The notes under the pieces were generated by a model. That model was not told the DNA's origin. It made no database searches and saw only the letters and a program-made list of their open reading frames with translations. From the NCBI RefSeq assembly GCF_000002995.4, contig NW_025062476.1, positions 1,309,501 to 1,373,500 of the forward strand: a DNA stretch of 64,000 nucleotides. The letters run 5' to 3'. This stretch comes from Brugia malayi. Taxonomy: Eukaryota > Nematoda > Chromadorea > Rhabditida > Onchocercidae. Shown in pieces: positions 1-14,644 of the stretch (the first letter of the stretch is position 1; the number at the start of each line of letters is the position of its first letter). The translations under genes were made by a program, and so were the position numbers.

Positions 1-761
1 TAATATTCTTCTTTTTTCATCTTATCAAAAATTACAACCATATCATTTTCATATTCGTATATTCTTGCGGTAATTTTCAATGACCTCGATTAACCTTTGA
101 CTTTTACGATCGTTTGCATTTATTTGTTGGATCAATAGAAAGGTTAATAAAAGTCCATTTTCAGTGTATATTACTGGTTGCTATGCAATTAAAACTATAT
201 TATATGACAACAATTATACTTTTATTTTGTTTACTATCAATTTATTTGATCAGAAAATGAATAATAAATATTTGTTCAATTGTTATTAAAAAAATATCAT
301 TTCTTATCATATCAATTTTATTATTTGTTATGCTAAACTATAGAATATACTTCACGACACATTCACATATTTTTTTTTTTTATTTTTTATTTATTTGCTT
401 ATTATTTATAATAAACAATAAGTAAAATATTCCTTTCATTATATTCATATTTGTCATTTATGATAAACAAATATGCTTGTTTATTATGAATAAAATCATA
501 TTTGTTTATCTATTTCTTTTGTTATTTAGAACCATTTATTTGTTTGTTTATTTATTCATTTACTTATTGTTTCGCTTTTTTCTTTTTTAACAAAAATTAA
601 ACAAACATACTTTTTCCATAATAATAATATTTGCTATTTACTTAATATATATATATTTGCTATTTGTCTAAGTGATTTATTCATTTGTTTATTTATTCAT
701 TTATTTATTTCTTTATTTATTCATTTACTTTTTATTATTATTTTTGTAACATCTTTATCAT

Positions 762-766
<5 letters not shown>

Positions 767-810
<44 letters not shown>
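767..810. repeat. Poly-A run of 44 nt
   Basis: This is the longest uninterrupted homopolymer in the window. It lies in the gene-poor tract with no recognisable retroposed sequence before it, so I do not read it as the tail of a processed copy. Confidence 0.9.
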
Positions 811-811
<1 letters not shown>

Positions 812-3207
812 AAATCACATATTACTTTTAATTTATTTTTAGCAATGGAATGAAATAATCATTTGTTTCTTCCTGGTCAATTAATTTCTTTTTCTTTTTC
901 TTTTTTTTTTTTTTTTTTAAAAAAAATTTATCAACGACTGATTTTTCGCCCCAAATAAATTTAAATTTCAATTCCTTTTCGTCTACATCATGCCTGATAA
1001 ATTGACATTGAAATATTTTAGATGGAAATATTCTGACTTCTGTTTAAGTTCAAATTATTAATTTTGCTTTCATTATTACTTCAATTTCCTTTCTCTCTCA
1101 TTATCAATCTTATCATATCATTCATCTCTTATCATTTTACTCTTTTCCTATTTTTCTTTCCTTTTTTACCCTTTCTTTTTTCTTTTTTTCACCTTTCTCA
1201 TTAAAAAAAAAATTCCATTCATTCGTTCATCAATTAATGTTAATAATTTTTCTTCCTTCAAAGAAAAAAAAAACCTAAAAAAGCAAAGGATAAAAGGAGA
1301 AAAGCGAGAGAGAGAGAGAGAGAGAAAGGGAGAGAAAAAAACAAAAGAGGTAACCGGTTTTTTATCGAAAATTACTTGATGACAAGTTCAGGAAAACTGA
1401 AAAGATTCATTTCATTATTTTCCTCCTTCCTCTTTCGATCATTTCTCTTCTGTATCACTTTCAGAGAATTGAAATACATTTGAAATTGTTTCGTTTCTAA
1501 TCAAAAAAAAAAAAAAAAAAACATTACAACAATTTTCTTAACTTTCATTCTTCCGTATTATTGTTCGTTTTTTTTCTTTTTGAATTAATTACATCATTGT
1601 TTACTTTTATTTTAATTTTTTTTTTTTTTTATGAACAATAAATTCATAATTGCTTAAATTTAAATTTTTAATTCAAAATTTATAAGTTTGTGTAAAAGTA
1701 ATATGTTGAATTTAATTTATAATAATTATCATTTATACTATGTTCTTTTTATTTTTTTTCTTTTTTTTTTGCTTTATACCAAATGCATTGAATAATGAAA
1801 TTTTTCTATTGTTTAAATCTTAACTAAAAAAATTTCAACTAATTTTGTTGAGAAAAATAATTTTAACAATTTAGCAATTGTTAAATTTTAAATTTAAATT
1901 ATTACAACGTGCATAAATTAAATGTAAGCAAAATTTTTGTGCTATGAAAACAAAAAAAGAAAAAAAATGAAAAAAACAAAATTCCACAATTTTTATTTTT
2001 CATTTTTTACTTCTTTTAATAAACAGTAAAGAAAAGAAAGAAAGAAAGACAAAATAATCATAAATATTTTCTAAGATTTTAAAATTTAGATTAATATTAG
2101 ATTTTAGTATTTTGCGTAATTTATTGTAAATAAAATATCAATCTGTAAGTGGGAAAATATTATTGCTGTTGTAGCCATAATTTACGCTTGGAATGTCCTG
2201 AATATTTTAAAATTTACAGTCAATTGAAAGTTAAAATTAATTTTCGAATAAAACAAGTTTATGAAAAAACGGAACATAGTAGGATGAAATAAAATATTAA
2301 AATTTTAATGGAATAATTTCTTCACATACCACTAATTCCTCATTTCTTTTTCTATTTTAATATAATTTTAAAATATTATCTATTAAATTATATTATATTA
2401 ATTTCTATTATACTATTAATTAATATATTGTTTGCTTATCTTTGTTATATTTATCGTATTGAAAAGAAAAAAGTTTTCTTTTCCTTTTTTTTTTTTTTAA
2501 TTAATTAATGCATTTTATTCCTTTTACAATCAATTTGAAAGTTAAAATTAAAACGTCTTTCATTCGTTTCTTTTTTGTTTTTTTGTTTTTTTTTTTCCTT
2601 TGCATTTCTGTTTTCCTTTTTTCTCTTTTTTATTTTTATTTTTTCTTTTTTTTTAAATTTATATTTTGAAATACTGGAAGGAATTTAAGCCAATAAATGT
2701 AGATTAACAATATCAGTGTGTTTGATTATTGCATCCAAAATCGAATATCAATTATAATTAAAGTGCATCTAGTTCAAGGACATTATCATTTCAATTAGAT
2801 CATAATAAAAATTTAGTAGCAAATGGAAAAATTTTTGTATGTATGATAAATAATTGTATGATATTATTATCAGTAAAAGTTGAGTTGTAAATGTTAAGCA
2901 ATAAAATTGTTTGATAAATATGATAAAAGAAAAAAAAAAGGCTAAATAATAAATATTAAATTTTAATATTAGAAATATTTCGGCTTTGTCTTTTTATTTT
3001 TTTCAAAAAAAAAAAAAAAATCATTAAATATTGAAATATAATGATTGAATAATTTAAATAATTAGATAACAAAAAAAAAAAAGTAGAATTATTGTAATTG
3101 CAAAAATTGATTAAGTGAATCTATAGAAATGAAATAATTATGATTAAAAAAAAAGTGAAAAAAAAGTACTTTTTTTCATCCATATATAATAATAACAATA
3201 ATAATAA

Positions 3208-3432
3208 TTGATTGATTTATTGATTGATTGACTGACTGATTGATTGACTGACTGACTGACTGATCGACTGACTGACTGACTGACTGATTGATTTACTGAC
3301 TGATTGATTGACTGACTGACTGACTGACTGATCGACTGACTGACTGACTGACTGATTGATTTACTGACTGATTGATTGACTGACTGACTGACTGACTGAT
3401 TGACTGATTGACTGACTGACTGATTATTGATC
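3208..3432. repeat. (GACT/GATT)n microsatellite with a longer repeat unit
   Basis: A 225-nt run of the tetramers GACT and GATT. A block of GACT repeats broken by GATC and followed by GATTTACTGACTGATTGATT occurs twice in succession, giving a higher-order unit of about 70 nt. Related GATT runs occur at 6,005-6,070, 6,165-6,197 and inside an ltd-1 intron at 19,095-19,210. Confidence 0.9.
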
Positions 3433-4587
3433 GGTTAATCAAAAATATCTGAAACACACATTATTAATAAAATTTAAATTAAATGAATCAAGTGAAAAGA
3501 GAAAAAAAAAGAGAAAGAAATAAAACTGAAAAAAATTAAATGTTGAATAAGGCTATTAAGTAATTGAATATATTGCAATTAAATGAAGGTCAAAAATAAA
3601 TTAATAGATTAATAGATCATACAAAGGTGTAAATCATGAATGTGCGAGAAATTTGAATAATAAAAGAGAAAGAATGAAGTGAAAAAAGGATGAAAATGAT
3701 ATTAAATCTTAAATGCTACTACTACTAATGTGCAATAATTTGTTACAGGTTGAATGGATGGATGGATAGATGGACGGATAGATGGACAGGTAAAGGTATA
3801 TGAATGATTGAAATGCATTGATGATTGAAATGGCGATGACCTTGTAACCCTCCTTCACCTCCTCTTTTTCCTCTTCCTTTTCCTCTTCCTCCTTCCTCTC
3901 CTTTCATTCCTTTTTTTCATTCTTAACTTCACTTTCTGTTTTAAGTAATATAACAATTATAACAGTAGTAGTGGTAATAGTAATAATAATATCCAATTGT
4001 AAATATTGTTGTGAATAAATTTTAAAAAAGTTAATAAAAAAAATTAAAATTTTTCTATCCTTTTTTTTTCATTACTTTTTCTCTTTCCCTTTCTTTCCTT
4101 GTCTCTCTCTCTCTCTTGTTTTCCTCTTTCTCAATCAATCAATCAATCAATGGATCAATCAGTTTTATCTTTATTAATATATAATTCCATTAATTGTTTT
4201 ATTTCTTTTATTCATTTTAACTCTTATGTTTCTTATTATTAGTAAATTTTATATTTTATAATAACAATTATTTTTTAAACTATTTATTTCTTACATTTTA
4301 TTTATGCAATAATTTTCTTTTTTTTGATTTGATTAAGTAATACTTAAATTTTTATATTTTCAAGTATATGTACCTAGTTTTAGTTCTTGTTCATCCATTT
4401 TATTATTTTTTTTAAATTCAATTCAATGATTTGATTAATTTTTGGATAATTCTTTCTTTTTTTTTTTTTTTTTTTTAAACAAAAATTTAAATTCTACAAA
4501 AATATATTGATCATTTGCAATGACTGGTTTACTACTAATATACAGTGGATATTTTATATTCTAATTACATATTTATATATGTTGTGT

Positions 4588-4623
4588 TTATCAGTGATCT
4601 TATCGCTGATCTTATCACTAATC
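4588..4623. promoter_or_regulatory. Three tandem GATA-factor-like motifs
   Basis: Three consecutive 12-nt units (TTATCAGTGATC, TTATCGCTGATC, TTATCACTAATC) each contain TTATC, the reverse of GATAA. The first carries TTATCAGT, reverse complement ACTGATAA, which is the preferred site of nematode intestinal GATA factors. No gene is nearby (ltd-1 starts 14 kb downstream), so any function is speculative, and TTATC is common by chance in such AT-rich DNA. Confidence 0.25.
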
Positions 4624-7600
4624 AGGAATGTTATTATCATTTTATTTCATTAATATGTCATTATGACATCAACAAATTTTTATTGCTTATTTGTCAACTA
4701 CTATTTTAATTCTTTAAATAGAAATATCGCGTATATATGCCATAGCTCTTACATTTATCACCAATAAATCATTATCTATTTAAATTCCAATATCCATTTT
4801 TTATCAAATTTTTTTCCTCTAAATTTCAAAATTTGCAATGAAATCATTGTGGTAAAACTAATATTTGATTAAACTATATTTCATTAATATTAAATAATAT
4901 ATAAATGTAATTAAATTATCAGTTAAGCTACTAACATTGAACTATTTATAATATTTTTTCTAAAAAATGAATTATAGAATTTAGTTATTCAGTATTTCAA
5001 TTTCAATTTTTAAAATCATTCCACGTATAATTTTCTCTGAATATGCATAATAATGTAATCTGTTAAAGATATTTGATTTAATTAACTTATAATTAATCTA
5101 ATTAAGCATTTCTATTCATTTAGCAATCATTCCTTTATCTTTCTCTTCTCAAAAAATTTTATCATTCTTATCATTTTATATTTCTAATCAAATCAAAAAG
5201 AAAAAAGAAAAAAGTTCTTTTTCAATGAATGTAATTGAAAAAGTGAAATAAATTTGCATTTTCCTATAATCAGTGCAATTTTATTATTATTTTATAATTT
5301 CACTTTTTTTTTTTCATACAATTATTTCATTTTCATTTTCTATTACAAATTGTAAGTACAATTCTTCTTTGTTTTTTTTTTTTTTTTATTTGATTAACAA
5401 AATTTATTGTAAATGTAGCACAAACAACGATGATCAAAACTTTTAGCTCAATTATTTATCATTTTTAATCGATTCAATTCGATCGTATCATTTCTTTTTC
5501 TTCATTTTACCATTAAATTTCATTTTTTTTTTTTTTTTTTTTAACATTTTAAACAATTCGTTTTTCATTTTTTCTTTCATTTTTAAGTACCAAAAAATGG
5601 ACAAAAAAAAAAATAAATAAAATAATAAAATAAATTTTTTTTACCATTTCATTTTAAAATAAAATGGTTAAAAAATGTTATTAGACAAAGAAATAGAGGG
5701 AGAGAGAGAGAGAGAGAGGGAAAGAGAGAGTTCTAGTGTAATATAAAGAAATTAATTGATTTTAATTTGAATTAGATCAATTATTAAATCAATCCTTGAA
5801 ATGGAATAAAGAAACTTCAAATATTCACATTAGTTAAACTATTTGGTTATTTTTTTTTTATTTCATTGAGAAAAAAAAAAAACTTTTCATTTCTTATAAA
5901 TACTTTGATAAAAATTAAGAAGAAATAATAAATTATGTTCACAGTGTATTACTTATTGTAAAAAAAATACACAATGATATTTAAACATGAATAATCTATT
6001 GATTGGTTAATTGATCTGATTGATTGATTGATCTGATTGATTGATTGATCTGATTGATTGATTAATTGATACGATTGTTTGAATGATTAAATGACTGGCT
6101 AATTCTGTTGTAATTTGCTAACAATCAAACCAAAGAAAAGACATGCTGTTAGCATACAAATAATCAATTGATTGATTGATTGATTGATTGATTAATCGAT
6201 ATCAATTCTTCATTTTTTCATGTTAATTTCATATTTTTTAACTTCTCTAAATTTCAAAAAAAAATTAATCAATTTTTTTTGAAAAAAATTTGCTATACAA
6301 ATTTGTTTAATAGATTTTTTAATTAATAAATTTAAGAAATGATTATAATTTATCACTCGAATGCTTTTAACTTGCAACTTTTTTTCCTCAAGCAATAAAA
6401 GATAAAAATGAGTTTAAAACTAACTGAAATGAATTTAAATAATTTTATTCATATTTTTTTTTTTATTTGTTATATTCGTAAAATTAACAAAATGTAAAAA
6501 TCAAAAAAAAAAAAAAATAAATTAGTAAGATTAAAAAAAGTTAGCATTATTTTCTATAATTGTTATCAATCACTTATCAGGTTTATCAATTTATATGACT
6601 TGACATTTTTTTTTTTTTTTTTCAGATAATACCATCTTAACTTTTATGAATTTTTTACGATCTAAAAAAGAAAAAAAAAAAAACGGAACTGTTTTTTCTC
6701 TTTTTTTTCATTAAATATTCCATCGTTATTACAATTACAAAATGAATTCAAAAAAAAAAAAAAAGAAAAAAATTTGATAATTTTTCCGATATTCTAATTG
6801 CATTAGTTTTATTATTTCGAATATTTTCCAAAAAAAAAAAAAAAAAAATGAAAAAAAAATCGAAAGAATTCATTCTTTGATAGTTTTTTTTTTTTTTCTT
6901 TGCAAAATTATTTCTATCATTAATGTAGAGCTAAATTTCAAGTAGTCAAAAAAGAAAAAAAAAAAAAAAAATGAAATTTAACATTATAATAAAAAAATTC
7001 TTTTCTATCTTTTCTTTTCTCAATTATTATTTTCATAAAAATTTTCATTCCAAAATTGAAGGTTGAATTGGTTTTTCAAAAAAGAAAACAACAATCAGTA
7101 ACAAACATTGTTGATAACCTTTAATCATTTCAATTATGTTCACACATTATATTTCAAAAATTTTTTTGAATTAATCCATCTCACTTTTTTTTTTTAAATC
7201 TTTTTACACTTTTTTTAAAAGAAAAAAAACAATTTATTTTATATAAAATTGAAGAAAAAAAAATGAATGAAATGGATATGATAATTAAATTCAATCTTAA
7301 AAATTAAACTCTCTTCAATTTGTTCAATATTAATAACAATTTCTATTTCATATTATTAATAACAAAATTTTATTTTTAAATATAAATTTTAATTAGTAAT
7401 AGACGTATTAATTTGCTAATTAGTTTGCTAATTAGTATTGTTTTCATAAAGAATTTAAAACAATAACTTAAAGTATTTTAAAGTTGTTTAAAGTGTCAAT
7501 CAATTTGTTCAATAATGTAAAATTTAAGTTAGACTGAATTTTGATGAAAATACAATCAAACATTAATTTAAAAAGAAGAAAAAGACTTTTTGCCTTTTAA

Positions 7601-8169
7601 TAAGCATTTCATTAAAACATTTCATTTATTCTTTTTTTTTTTTCAATATTTTATAGCAATCTTTTAGCATTTTTCTTGCATAGAAATATTATTAATAACA
7701 ATTTCTATTTTAAGTAAAAAAATTTTTTAAATGCTAATTACTTATTTAATTTCTTTTTTTTTTTTTTTAATCTTATATATAGTTTACAAAAAATTTTTTT
7801 TCTTTTTCCTTCAATATTCATAAATGTTTTCGTTTTATTCGTCATTTTTTTTTTGTCACTTTGTCACTTTATTCACATATTTACTTAAAGATAACAATTA
7901 TTGTTTGTTTACATTAGCAAAAGAAAAAGTACAATAAATTTTCAAATAAAAAAAAAAAAAAAAAATTAAATAAATTTTAAAGCAAGTTTTTATAATTCTT
8001 TTTTTTTTTTATTCTTCTCAAAAACTTGCTTTTCTCAATGATAGCAAAAAAAAAAAGAGAAAAAAGGAAATTTCTTTTTTATTACTAAATTTCGTACCAA
8101 AATTTTCTTTTTTTTTTTTTTTTTTGTTTTGATATATGTCATTTATTGGTAAAAAAAATTTTAAATATT

Positions 8170-8273
8170 TTTTTTTTTTTTAAATTAATTCATTAAAATT
8201 ATAATTTGTTAATAGCAAATAATTTTTTTTTTTTTTAAATTAATTCATTAAAATTATAATTTGTTAATAGCAA
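8170..8273. repeat. Tandem duplication, about 57 bp
   Basis: A unit made of a poly-T run followed by AAATTAATTCATTAAAATTA and TAATTTGTTAATAGCAA occurs twice back to back. The copies differ mainly in T-run length. It lies in non-coding sequence. Confidence 0.8.
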
Positions 8274-11200
8274 TGTTAACATGGACAATTTGTCAGATTT
8301 TTTTCTTATCACTCTAACATTTCATTAATTTTGTTAAAAAATTAATTATTTCAGTTTAAATTAAAAATTTTTACTCTCAAAATATCTATTAAAAAAACAT
8401 TAGTTTGATTACATTATAAACAAATTAATGACTACTTTTAATCTTTTATAACTGATAAAATATTTCCACAAATTTACTATATTATTAGATAGAAAAAAAA
8501 AATGATTTTTTTAAAACATTTTTTGAAAAAAATTTTTTTTGGAACATAAAATTTAATATTTGAAAAAAGTTTCTTTGATAAATGTAATTGCTTTTTTTTT
8601 TTGTAATTAATGAACAATTTATAAAATATTTGTTAAAAATTTTTATTTTTAAATTAAAACAAGGAAAAAATCTTACGTTTACATCGTTTTTGTTATAATT
8701 TTAAATCAATGTGTCATTTAAATTTGCATAATTTCTCTTTACAAAATCAGATAATCTGTAAAACATTAAAATGATTTGATTAACTGATAAAATGATTTCA
8801 TTAACTGATAGTTTCAGTCATTCCAATATTTTATTTTCATTGCTTATCTTTTTTGAAAAATGCATAAATAAAATAAAAAAGTTGGTAAAAATTTTTTAAA
8901 TTGATGATATTTTTTCTTTAAATTTTAAATAAAATAATACAAAAAAAAAATATTATTTCCGTCTTTTTTTTTTTTGTTTTATTTTTTTCTTTAAAAAAAA
9001 AAAAAGAAATTTTATTTTATTTTTTGTTTTCAGTTTTATCTTTCGTTTCTTTTTTTCATCACATTATTTCATCCTTTCTTCGCTAAAATTTTTTTTTTTT
9101 CTTTCTGCGATAATTTTTAATTGTTTAATTTGATTTACAAGCATAAATGTTCGAATTTTATCACAAATTTTCATCCTTAATTAATTTGTTTTTTTTTTTT
9201 TTTTTTTTTTTCGCAAAATTTTTATTTAAAAAACAAAAAGAAATCAAAAATAAAATTTTTTTAAATGAAAAATTTTGATAATGAAAATTTTAAAATGATT
9301 AGTTAAATAATGAAATTAATTAATTAATTAACTACATATTAATAAAATAATTACAGGAAGAAATATTTTAATGCAATTAAAAAATTTTTAAATAATTTAA
9401 TAAATTTAATTTGAATCATAATTTCTGCTTCACTTTTTTTTTTTTTTGTCTATTATAGAAATTACTGATACAGTACTTTTAGCAACATTTTATAATATTT
9501 CCTTTCTTTTTTTTTCGTCTTTCCTTTTATAAATTAACATCCTTACTTTTTATCCCTCTCCCTCTCTCTCTCTCTCTTTCTTTATTATTTTTTACAATAA
9601 CTACTTAACATATTTTTCTTTTTTATTTAAATCATCTCATAATAACCTTTCTTCTTCTTCACCTTTTTCTTCCTATTCAAATTAATTGACAAATATTTCT
9701 TTGAATATAAAAAAAAAAAATAATTTCAAAAAATTTTTTTTCATTTTTTATGGACAAATTTTATTTATTTTTTCTAATATTTAACATATGAATGTGAAAT
9801 TAATTTACACATTTCATATTAAAGTATTCTACCACAAAAAAAAAAAAAAAAAAAAAATTTATTTCACTTAATTAAAAAATGCTTAAATATCAAATATCTG
9901 ATGAATTCTGAAGAAAAAACAAAAAAAATTTCAAAAAAATTTCTTTATAGTATGAATAAAATAAAAACTTCACTAATTTAAAGATTTAGTATTAAAAAAT
10001 AGAAGTAAAAAAGTTTTTTTAATTAAAAAAACTTTTTTACTTTTAATTTTTGCTTTTTAATTAAAAAAAAAAGCACTACCCTTAACATCAATCACTGAAA
10101 TAAATACTGAGAAATTGTTATTAATTATTAATTTCAATTTTCTTATTTTATGATAAAATTTTTTTGAATTAAATTTACTCCAAATATTTATACTTTTTGT
10201 AATTTTTTAATAAAGCAAAAAATTTTGATAAATAATAAATATGTAAATTATTTAAACAAAGCTTTTCCTCTTTTTTTTTTTTTTTTATTTGTATTTAATT
10301 TTAACTGTTTTAGAAATAAATATAGTATATTTTATTAATTTTAAGAAAATTGAAAAGTTTTAAGAAATAAAAATAATTATAATTACAAAATTTTTTTTGC
10401 TTTAAAGAAAAAAAAAATACTATGAGATTTATTTATTAAATATATTGTTATTTTAACAATTGGAAAATAATTTAAGCACAATTTTTATTATTAATTTTGT
10501 ATTAGAAATCATATTTATTTATTTAATAATTTCTTTTTCCTTTCTTTTTTTTTCTTTTTTTTTCTTTTTCACAAAAATGTTTCACAAAATTTATTGCTTA
10601 GGTAAGCATTTATCGTTCTAATGTGTGCCAACCGTAAAATAGGCTATTATGTAAACTAAATTCAATAATATAACTATTATCTATCTTTTTATCATTTGAT
10701 AAATCTCAAAATTATTGATGATAAATAATTTGATAATCAAATATTTTAATCTTACTGATATTTCATTTTTTATTTCGCTACAGTTATACCTTTAAAACCT
10801 TTTTTTTAAAAAAAAGAAATTATTAGATTTTAAAAATTAAAATTAACCTTTAAAAGTTTTCTGTTTTATTTCATTTGATTGTAAGTAGAAAAAGAATTAA
10901 ATAAACATTTGATTCGAATAAAAATATATTATAATTAAAAATTTTGTGCTTCACAGCAATATTTATATATAAAATTAAACAGTAAATTTCTTATCAAATA
11001 ATATTGAGCCTATTTTTTTTTTTTTTTTTTTTAAATTTATTCATTAATTTTTTCAATAAGTATAATTATGAAATTTTAAATTAAAACATTTCCAATTTAA
11101 CTAATTTTTTTTTTTTTAGCTATTAAGCAATACTTACTGCTATTTACCAATTTGATTCTAATTTTTCTTCTAATTTAATTTTTATTTTAATTTCCAATTT

Positions 11201-14200
11201 TTATCAAATAATAATTTCACTTTGCTATTATTCAACTCTTTAATCATTGCTATTTAAATTCATTGATTCATCATTAATCCGATGAAAAAAAAAAAAAAAG
11301 TTGACATTTATGACAAAATTTTTGTTTAACTTTTGTTCATTTTTAAAAATTCTTTTTTCATTCAAATTCAAATGCGCGAAAAAAAAAAAAAAAAAAGAGA
11401 AACTTTCTAATGCGCAATCATCTATCACTACAAAAGCATAGCAAGTCGATCATTTGGAAAATTTTGTTCATAAGAAAAAAACAATCTATCAAATTATCAC
11501 ATACGAATATTTTAGGAATTTAAAAAAAAAAAAAAAAAAATGAATTTTATTTTAAAATGAGAAAATTGTAATGCAAATGTATGGAAAATGATAGCGTTAA
11601 AGCTTCCTCCTTTTTTTTTTTTTTTCTTATTTCCTTTGCTAAAAAGAAGAAAATTACTGTAAAATTTTTTTTTTTTTTTGACAAAAATTTTACAGTAATT
11701 TTTTTTTGTTTAGCAAAATTTTCTTCTCTCTTTCAATAAAATTAATTCATTTTGAAAACAAAAAAACTAGATTCAAAAAAAAAAAAAAAAAAGAAATAGT
11801 ATTTTAGTTTTTGATTTTTTTTTTCAGTTTTCAAATTAATTAATTTTGTGATTATTTTAACAGAAAACTTTTTTTTTTTTTTTTTTAAAAATCCATTCCT
11901 TTTTTTTTTTTTGACTAAATTTTCCTCTTTTAAAATATTTATTTTACAATTTTGATTTGTACTTTTTTTTTTCAATAATGTTGCAATGTAATATAAATTG
12001 TTCGTCTGTTATCACATATCAATCATTATCATTAATTCGAATCTATAATAAGCCAGTTTTATCATCAATTTTATAATTGTTCGCAAGAATTTTGTCAAGT
12101 TCAACAAGTTAGGATTAATTTCTAAACCGGTTACTTCACAATATTCTCTTTTCCGGGTTTACATTCAACTTTCAGGATATGCAATAATCCTATCCTCTAT
12201 AATTTGACATCATTTTAACATTACCATTATTTAAATGATCTATTTAGATTTAAATGATGTATTTAGAAAAATTCATTCATAAAATATTTCAGAATTTTTT
12301 TTTAAAAATAAAAAAACCAAATTGTTTTTAAATTTTCTTCAAAAAAAAAAAAATACTTTCATTTCTTTTATCATAAATTGCTAAAACAACTGCATTGAAA
12401 AAACTTTCCTAATGTTTTTTTTTTTTTTTTTTTTTTGAACTATTCGTCTCTTTTTCATTGATTTGATTTTTTCTTAATTCAATCAATAATTTTTAGAAGC
12501 ATTTAAATTAGTTTTTAAATATTTCAATCGAATTTTGTTTCGATTATTATTGATATGCTTTTGATACCTTTTTGTATGCATCTAAGTTATAAGAAAAATG
12601 TAATTTCTAAAATAATAAAATAAAATAATTCATTGTTAATTTTTGGCATCCATTCATTATAATATAATATAATATAATTTATATTGCAATTAACATCAAA
12701 ATTATTAAACATTGTAATTACTACTTTATTATTAGTATTATTACTTAAAAATTATTTTCTCTATTTAACATTATTGCTTATTATCATTAATTATTATTCT
12801 TGTTATACTATTATTGTCATTATCATTACTATTAATATTAATGATTTTATTACTGCTATCACTATTTCTGCTATTACTATCACCTCTACTCATTTTGCCA
12901 CTTGTTGATGAATTTGCTATGATAAAGTATTATCACTGATATAATACTGATTAGAATTATTGATGATTACTGTTTCTGAATTTATAATTATAATATTGAC
13001 TATTTATGATTATCATGATTAAGACAAAAATAAACGGTATAATGATGAATTATGATTACTATTATTATTATCGATATATTCATGTTACTGTGATTATCAA
13101 CACCATTAATAATTGTTATCTTCAATGAAATTATTTTTATTCGATACTAGCATTGCTATTATTTTGTATTAAAACATTTTATAATTGTAATTCAATATCA
13201 ATAATAACAGTCTTGCTGATTACTCTAATTAAAAGAATAATTATGAATAAAATAAAATATTAATTATTTTTGGCTTAATCAGAAAAGGGGGAGAAACTAA
13301 TAGAAATTAGCATTCAAGAGGGAGAGAAAAAAAAGAGAGAGAAGATGAGAAGAATGATGAGAAATTGTAATCGTTTTTTTTTTTTTTTCTCGATTTAAAA
13401 ATAATTGTTGTACTTTCTTAGTTTGATCAAACTGAGATTTTATTTTATTTTTTTCGTTTTCAATTACTTTTCTACTTTTTGGTTTAATGAGAAAATGGTT
13501 AAAATGCGATGAAACTTGTGATAATTTCAATCTTATCCAAATAATTGTGATTTAATTGCAATTCAAAATTAAGCTAACGTAAATTTTTACGATTGTTATG
13601 TAATCTTATAAGCTTATTTGCTAATCTATCGCTTTCATTGACCTTTTTTTTACTATTATTATTTTTATTTACTGATTTTTTATTTTTACATTTTTTTTTT
13701 CTGCTTTTATACCTCATTTATTTGCTTATTCTATCTACAACAGCCAAAAAATTTCCAATAATTCTAAGTTTTTCTGATCATACTGCTTTACTTACTTTTT
13801 AATTGCCTCATATCGATTAATTAACCATTATCAAATAGCTTTTATCGTCCACTATTAAATTTTATTTTTTCAACTCATAATTTATCTATACAATTTATAT
13901 GAGCAATAATTTATCTAAAATTGAATTGAAAATAGGGATATTAATGAAAGATTAAGAAATGAATGAAATTATCAAATTTAAAACGTACTTATAATTTATT
14001 GAAATTTATAATACAAAAATAAAAAGTAAGGAGAATGGAGCATTTCAACACGTATTTATATTGTTTTAGTTATATCTTCACAAATATAATTAGCTCATCT
14101 AAGCTATTCTCTCTTTTTTTTTTTTTTTTTGAAATAAATTTCAGATAGTTAAAAGGAAGCAGTAAGGATAGTATTAGTAGTAGTAATAGAGTAGTATTAA

Positions 14201-14582
14201 TGGAAAGAGGAATAAGAAGATATGATGAAAAGAAGGAAAACCAGTTTTTTTCAAATTTTAATCTCTCTCTTATGTTCATTTCTGCTACATCCATTGCAAA
14301 CAAGAAAAGAAATTGGCAATAAATAATGAAGCAGAGAAGCGGGAATTTCGAGTATTGAGCTAAAAGTGGTAAATTTTTAGAGAGAAGAAAAATGATATGA
14401 AATATATGAGTAGTAAAGATTGATTATTTCTTCAGTTATAATGCTACAATTAATTTAGTAATGAAATTTTTTAAAAATTTTCAAAATCATTAAATCTATT
14501 TTTTTTTTTGCACTTTTCCAAAAAAAAAAAAAAAGATTCAAATTCTTTTACTTTATTCCATTTTTTAGCCGCTACCATAATC

Positions 14583-14644
14583 GGCTTACTGTAATACCGT
14601 ACGCCTACCATATTACGGTAAGCATAGCGTAACAGTACAGTAAG
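14583..14644. repeat. Small inverted repeat (hairpin)
   Basis: GCTTACTGTAAT at 14,584-14,595 pairs with ATTACGGTAAGC at 14,612-14,623 (11 of 12), and CTTACTGTA at 14,585-14,593 pairs perfectly with TACAGTAAG at 14,636-14,644. The left arm can therefore fold with either of two right arms. The segment has more G+C than its surroundings. Confidence 0.55.

Noticed and set aside
3208..3432. Repeat block as a CRISPR array
   Set aside because: It is a tetranucleotide microsatellite without unique spacers, in a eukaryotic genome.
11742..11975. Open frames of 60-80 codons across 6-18 kb
   Set aside because: They are translations of poly-A/poly-T and TTA-type runs, with Lys/Phe/Ile/Asn composition, no motif and no splice partners.
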